Shown here one piece after another: positions 3,950-6,923 of a stretch of 6,923 nucleotides of DNA; position 1 is the first letter of the stretch; every line of letters begins with the position of its first letter. The DNA is from an uncultured Eubacteriales bacterium (GTDB lineage: Bacteria; Bacillota; Clostridia; Oscillospirales; CAG-272): contig CATLAS010000042.1 of assembly GCA_949878535.1 (NCBI GenBank), positions 1-6,923 on the forward strand, written 5' to 3'. The notes under the pieces are model-generated. The model was not told where the DNA came from, searched no databases, and saw only the letters and a program-made list of their open reading frames with translations. A program made the position numbers and the translations under genes.

Positions 3950-6727
3950 ATGAAGCATATTCAACAAATCATATGCATACTGCTGGTGACGGTGCTGCTT
4001 TTTTCAGCAATAGCCCTGCCCTGCGCTGCCGCTGATAATCATACCGTTGAACCAAACAGCCAGGCAGTCCGCCTGGATCTGTTAGACCCACAGCTCTGGA
4101 GCGGCAACGATGCAATATTATATATCTCCTCCCGTGCCGCTGCAAACAGAAATGCGCTATATGTATTTGCAAGAGATAAAGGAGACTCAACTCTCTCTAT
4201 CTCCGCCCCTTTTGATGAACCGTTAGACCTGTCTTCCCTGCGCGAACTTGCGTTTGCTATGCATATCAGCGGCAGTGGAACATGTGATTTTACCGTTACC
4301 TTCCTGTGCAAAGGCACATATTATAACGCTTCTTCCAAAGTAACCGCAGGTGGCGAACCCACAGTATATCTCCCTATTCCAGAAGGGGCAAAAGGACCCG
4401 TCGATGCCCTTGCAATTACATTAAGCCGGGTCGACGAACCCATTAAATCATTTTCCCTGCTCTCTGTCACCGGAGACGAACGCTTCAGTTATGCCCATAC
4501 AGATCGGTTCATGAGTACAGGCTTTGAGCCCACCGCCGGAATCATGCAGGAACAGGAGGACTGCGTTTTCGTCACCCCGCAAAACGGGAGCGCATCTTTT
4601 TATCCCAGGTATATTACAGGCAGCCGTAATAAAGAAGGAAGCGCCGCAGTATACCTGCGCATCAGAAGCACACAGGCGTCAGGTACCATTTCCATACACG
4701 GCGTAACCGGAGCAACCCCTTTGACAATTTTATCAGGGGAACACACATATGGTTTTCTGATTAACGGATCTTATTCTGATATGGAATATGTTTTCAGCGG
4801 TATATCGGCAGCCCAGGAAGCACCTCTTGTAATAACAGGCGCAGCAATTCATCTTTTTTCCGACTCTCTTACAGAAGGAATCGGCAGTATTACTTCTTGC
4901 CGCTCCGATGGAAAAACGGTCACTGTTAAAGGGACGCTTTCCCCAGATACAGTAGTAGAGCATATTAACAGTGAATTAGCTTTATATGCTATTCCGATAT
5001 GGACTGACGAAACAGAAGTGCTGCAGAAAGAACCAGCCGCTAAAATGAGTATCTCCACAAGATTTGAACTTTCCACAGTACCGGACGGTGTGGATGCTCT
5101 GTACAGATACAAAGTAATGATTGTAACTGAAAATGATAAAATACCCATTGCGCCTTCGGCATTTATAAGCAGCGGCGGAACAGTATCTGCCATAGATTCT
5201 TCTGTAACAGGAATACACGGCACCGATACGGTGGACGTTTTTGAATCGAATGTCTCCAATGTAATCGTGGACGTTTATGCGAATCGCTTATTGGAAACAA
5301 ATGATGTTTATGCGGCATTGCTGTATGCTGCTGGAAACACACACTATTATTTTAACCGATCCTATCTGGAAGAATTGGACGCACAAATACAATTCTGCAA
5401 ATCATCCGGAACCAAAGTGTATATCCGTTTGCTGCACGCAGAGTCGGATGAAGCTGGATATACAAATGGAGAGCAGGAAAGCGTAACCCAACTGTACGCA
5501 TTCACAGCTTTTCTTGCACAACGATATCAAGGAATCACAGGATTTATTCTGGGCAGCCATGCCAATTTGGAGTATCATGAAAATATTGAAACGTATGCAA
5601 GCTTTGCCGCAATATTTTCTGCAGTTGTAAAAAAGCATTGTCCCGGCGCGGCTGCGGTCATTCCAGTATGCGATGCGTATACTGACAGCACCGCCGCAGA
5701 AGGTATTTCCGCTGCAGATCCGGTAACGTTCCTTTGCCAATTATCCGTTTCTCTGAACCGTAAAAAATCCGACAGTATCATGATTCTTTATGAAAGCAAT
5801 ACCCTCCCCGAAAGAGCTGTAACAGAATCTGCTTATTTATCCTCCCTCGTAACCGTATGCGGTCATCCATGCGATGGCAGTATGCTTTTTTGGCAGCCAA
5901 GTGCAGGAACGGACACAGATATCAGTGCGACCTATCAAAGCTTGTGCATGGATGCCGCACGAGCAGGCCTGCGCAATGTAATACTATCCGTTTCTAACTT
6001 GAATGCTTCAAACGTATTGTTTAACGGAATCAAAGAAACCGTTTTCAAAAATACTTCTGCCGGTCTGCTCCGGAGAGTTGCAGAACAAGACAACAGCGAC
6101 ACTTATCTGGGCATGTATCCTTTGTGGGATTTTACCGTCTCATACGATATAGGAGGCTGGGTATCCGGCGGAGGATGCAGCAGTGTCATTTCTGCAAACG
6201 CACAAAATGATACCGGCCGCGTCCTGCAAACACGGTTAGAAAGTCCGGAAAACGGCGCCGGCATTTTACTCTGTTGGCTGGATCAACCTTTGGATCTGAC
6301 TGACAGTAGTGTTAAATTTTCTTTTGGCTTGTATGATGTACCTGCGGAGGGCGCTGACATTTCCATAATATTTGGCAGCGGCGATTCCCGGGCAGAATAT
6401 TCTCTCACAGCAGAACAAAATGCCATCCTAACGGCAACCTGTAATCTGAAAGACTTTTCCGATACTGCCAAGGTGGAATACATTGCTGTTATTTTGCGAA
6501 GCGACAGCAATCCGCTGCTGGAAATATCTAAAATCGAATTATGCAGTAATACCAAAAGTACTGAACAGCTGCAGTTATTGGCAAAAGGGGATGAAAAAGA
6601 AGAAAAGCAGCTTCATCCAGCTTTTTATTTCATCATTGTGATTATGACCGCCGCAACCGTTATCATTTTTTCTATGTTGGAGAGAAAAAACAATCGCACC
6701 AAATCAAAAAAGCGCATGGCGTCATAG
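3950..6727 (+). CDS. Secreted, membrane-anchored glycosidase-like protein
   Basis: A 925-aa protein. ATG 3950 is preferred because it places a signal peptide at the N-terminus (Lys2, hydrophobic core I7-L23, cleavage near PCAAA at 24-28). AAAGG (3932-3936) lies 13 nt upstream, which is rather long. ATG 3938 is a possible alternative, only 1 nt from that site. The frame is open back to ATG 3740, but that extension would precede the predicted promoter. Domains by inspection: beta-sandwich, carbohydrate-binding-like regions at about 40-182 and 190-305; an Ig-like region at about 312-410; a TIM-barrel-like core at about 428-700, with strand-like segments NVIVDVYAN, GTKVYIRLL, GITGFILGSHAN, MILYES and GSMLFWQP; a second carbohydrate-binding-like sandwich at 724-865; a membrane helix at about 891-910; and a basic cytoplasmic tail. 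The core resembles, from memory, DUF5722-type putative glycosidases, but the position expected to hold an Asn-Glu pair reads G535-S-H-A-N539. It is probably displayed on the outer face of the cell, binding or cutting glycans; the substrate is unknown. Confidence 0.82.
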   Translation: MKHIQQIICILLVTVLLFSAIALPCAAADNHTVEPNSQAVRLDLLDPQLWSGNDAILYISSRAAANRNALYVFARDKGDSTLSISAPFDEPLDLSSLRELAFAMHISGSGTCDFTVTFLCKGTYYNASSKVTAGGEPTVYLPIPEGAKGPVDALAITLSRVDEPIKSFSLLSVTGDERFSYAHTDRFMSTGFEPTAGIMQEQEDCVFVTPQNGSASFYPRYITGSRNKEGSAAVYLRIRSTQASGTISIHGVTGATPLTILSGEHTYGFLINGSYSDMEYVFSGISAAQEAPLVITGAAIHLFSDSLTEGIGSITSCRSDGKTVTVKGTLSPDTVVEHINSELALYAIPIWTDETEVLQKEPAAKMSISTRFELSTVPDGVDALYRYKVMIVTENDKIPIAPSAFISSGGTVSAIDSSVTGIHGTDTVDVFESNVSNVIVDVYANRLLETNDVYAALLYAAGNTHYYFNRSYLEELDAQIQFCKSSGTKVYIRLLHAESDEAGYTNGEQESVTQLYAFTAFLAQRYQGITGFILGSHANLEYHENIETYASFAAIFSAVVKKHCPGAAAVIPVCDAYTDSTAAEGISAADPVTFLCQLSVSLNRKKSDSIMILYESNTLPERAVTESAYLSSLVTVCGHPCDGSMLFWQPSAGTDTDISATYQSLCMDAARAGLRNVILSVSNLNASNVLFNGIKETVFKNTSAGLLRRVAEQDNSDTYLGMYPLWDFTVSYDIGGWVSGGGCSSVISANAQNDTGRVLQTRLESPENGAGILLCWLDQPLDLTDSSVKFSFGLYDVPAEGADISIIFGSGDSRAEYSLTAEQNAILTATCNLKDFSDTAKVEYIAVILRSDSNPLLEISKIELCSNTKSTEQLQLLAKGDEKEEKQLHPAFYFIIVIMTAATVIIFSMLERKNNRTKSKKRMAS

Positions 6728-6777
6728 TTAAATCAGTTTATGACTCTAAATTTTCTTGGATTTTGTCATTCTTGCTA

Positions 6778-6820
6778 TTGCATTAAAACGCTTTGCAATA
6801 TATAATATATGTATTATACT
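6778..6820 (+). promoter_or_regulatory. Two overlapping promoter candidates for guaA
   Basis: Candidate one: TTGCAT (6778-6783), 17 bp, TATAAT (6801-6806). Candidate two: TTGCAA (6793-6798), 16 bp, TATACT (6815-6820). Either would give a leader of only about 25-40 nt, too short for a purine riboswitch. No terminator with a T-tail was found between the upstream gene and this point, so some readthrough into guaA is possible. Confidence 0.5.
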
Positions 6821-6851
6821 TTAGTAGATTTTGTATGAATATGGAGGACAC

Positions 6852-6923
6852 ATGAGCAATATGTCAGTTCCTGCTGAAAAAGTTGCTATTTTAGACTGCG
6901 GCGGGCAATATACAAAGGTGATC
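6852..6923 (+). CDS. guaA: GMP synthase (glutamine-hydrolysing), 3' truncated by window
   Basis: Only the first 24 codons are present. The segment KVAILDCGGQYTKVI matches the opening strand of the class I glutamine amidotransferase domain of GuaA (typical form ILDFGxQY), which supplies ammonia to convert XMP to GMP in purine synthesis. GGAGG (6843-6847) lies 4 nt before ATG 6852. A second in-frame ATG at 6861 is 13 nt from it, so the start is slightly uncertain. The catalytic Cys and the ATP-pyrophosphatase domain lie beyond the window. Other class I amidotransferases (for example CarA, TrpG) have different N-termini, so GuaA is the best reading of this short stretch. Confidence 0.8.
   Translation, partial: MSNMSVPAEKVAILDCGGQYTKVI

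Noticed and set aside
4849..5259. Minus-strand open frame opposite the surface protein gene
   Set aside because: Antisense shadow of a long coding frame with no ribosome site and no family resemblance.

Overview
The window looks like chromosomal DNA from a low-to-moderate GC member of the Clostridia, most likely an Oscillospiraceae/Ruminococcaceae-type gut bacterium. The supporting signs are strong AGGAGG-type ribosome binding sites, TTGACA/TATAAT promoters with extended -10 TG motifs, the rplM-rpsI pair, an SPFH protein followed by a small ribbon-helix-helix protein, and short hairpin-rich intergenic repeats with CTCCCTTGTGNAAAGGGAG-like stems. No exact species can be read from the sequence. 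All genes I accept lie on the + strand.

Layout: (1) 2-994, a membrane-anchored SPFH/band-7 protein whose 5' end lies outside the window, followed after 2 nt by a 60-aa Arc-type ribbon-helix-helix protein (997-1179) and a strong terminator. (2) 1220-1310, an intergenic repeat copy, then a good promoter and a 242-aa PHP-domain metal-dependent phosphoesterase (1430-2158). (3) 2159-2694, a 0.5-kb gene-free stretch that carries two more copies of the repeat in opposite orientations. (4) A textbook promoter drives rplM-rpsI (ribosomal proteins uL13 and uS9), closed by a strong terminator at 3647-3680. (5) 3681-3885, a gene-free stretch ending in a second terminator-like hairpin with a T6 tail, which may be the 3' end of a small structured RNA. 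(6) 3950-6727, a 925-aa secreted, C-terminally membrane-anchored multidomain protein with a predicted glycosidase-like TIM barrel between beta-sandwich domains. (7) 6852 to the end, the first 24 codons of guaA (GMP synthase), preceded by two overlapping promoter candidates.

The genes form several independent transcription units (SPFH-RHH, PHP, rplM-rpsI, possible small RNA, surface protein, guaA), each with its own promoter and/or terminator, rather than one functional cluster. The points most worth following up are the large surface protein, whose barrel appears to lack the usual Asn-Glu acid/base motif, and the possible small RNA just upstream of it. I see no CRISPR array, transposase, tRNA, rRNA or obvious defence system, and I cannot support a claim that the window holds a whole new system.
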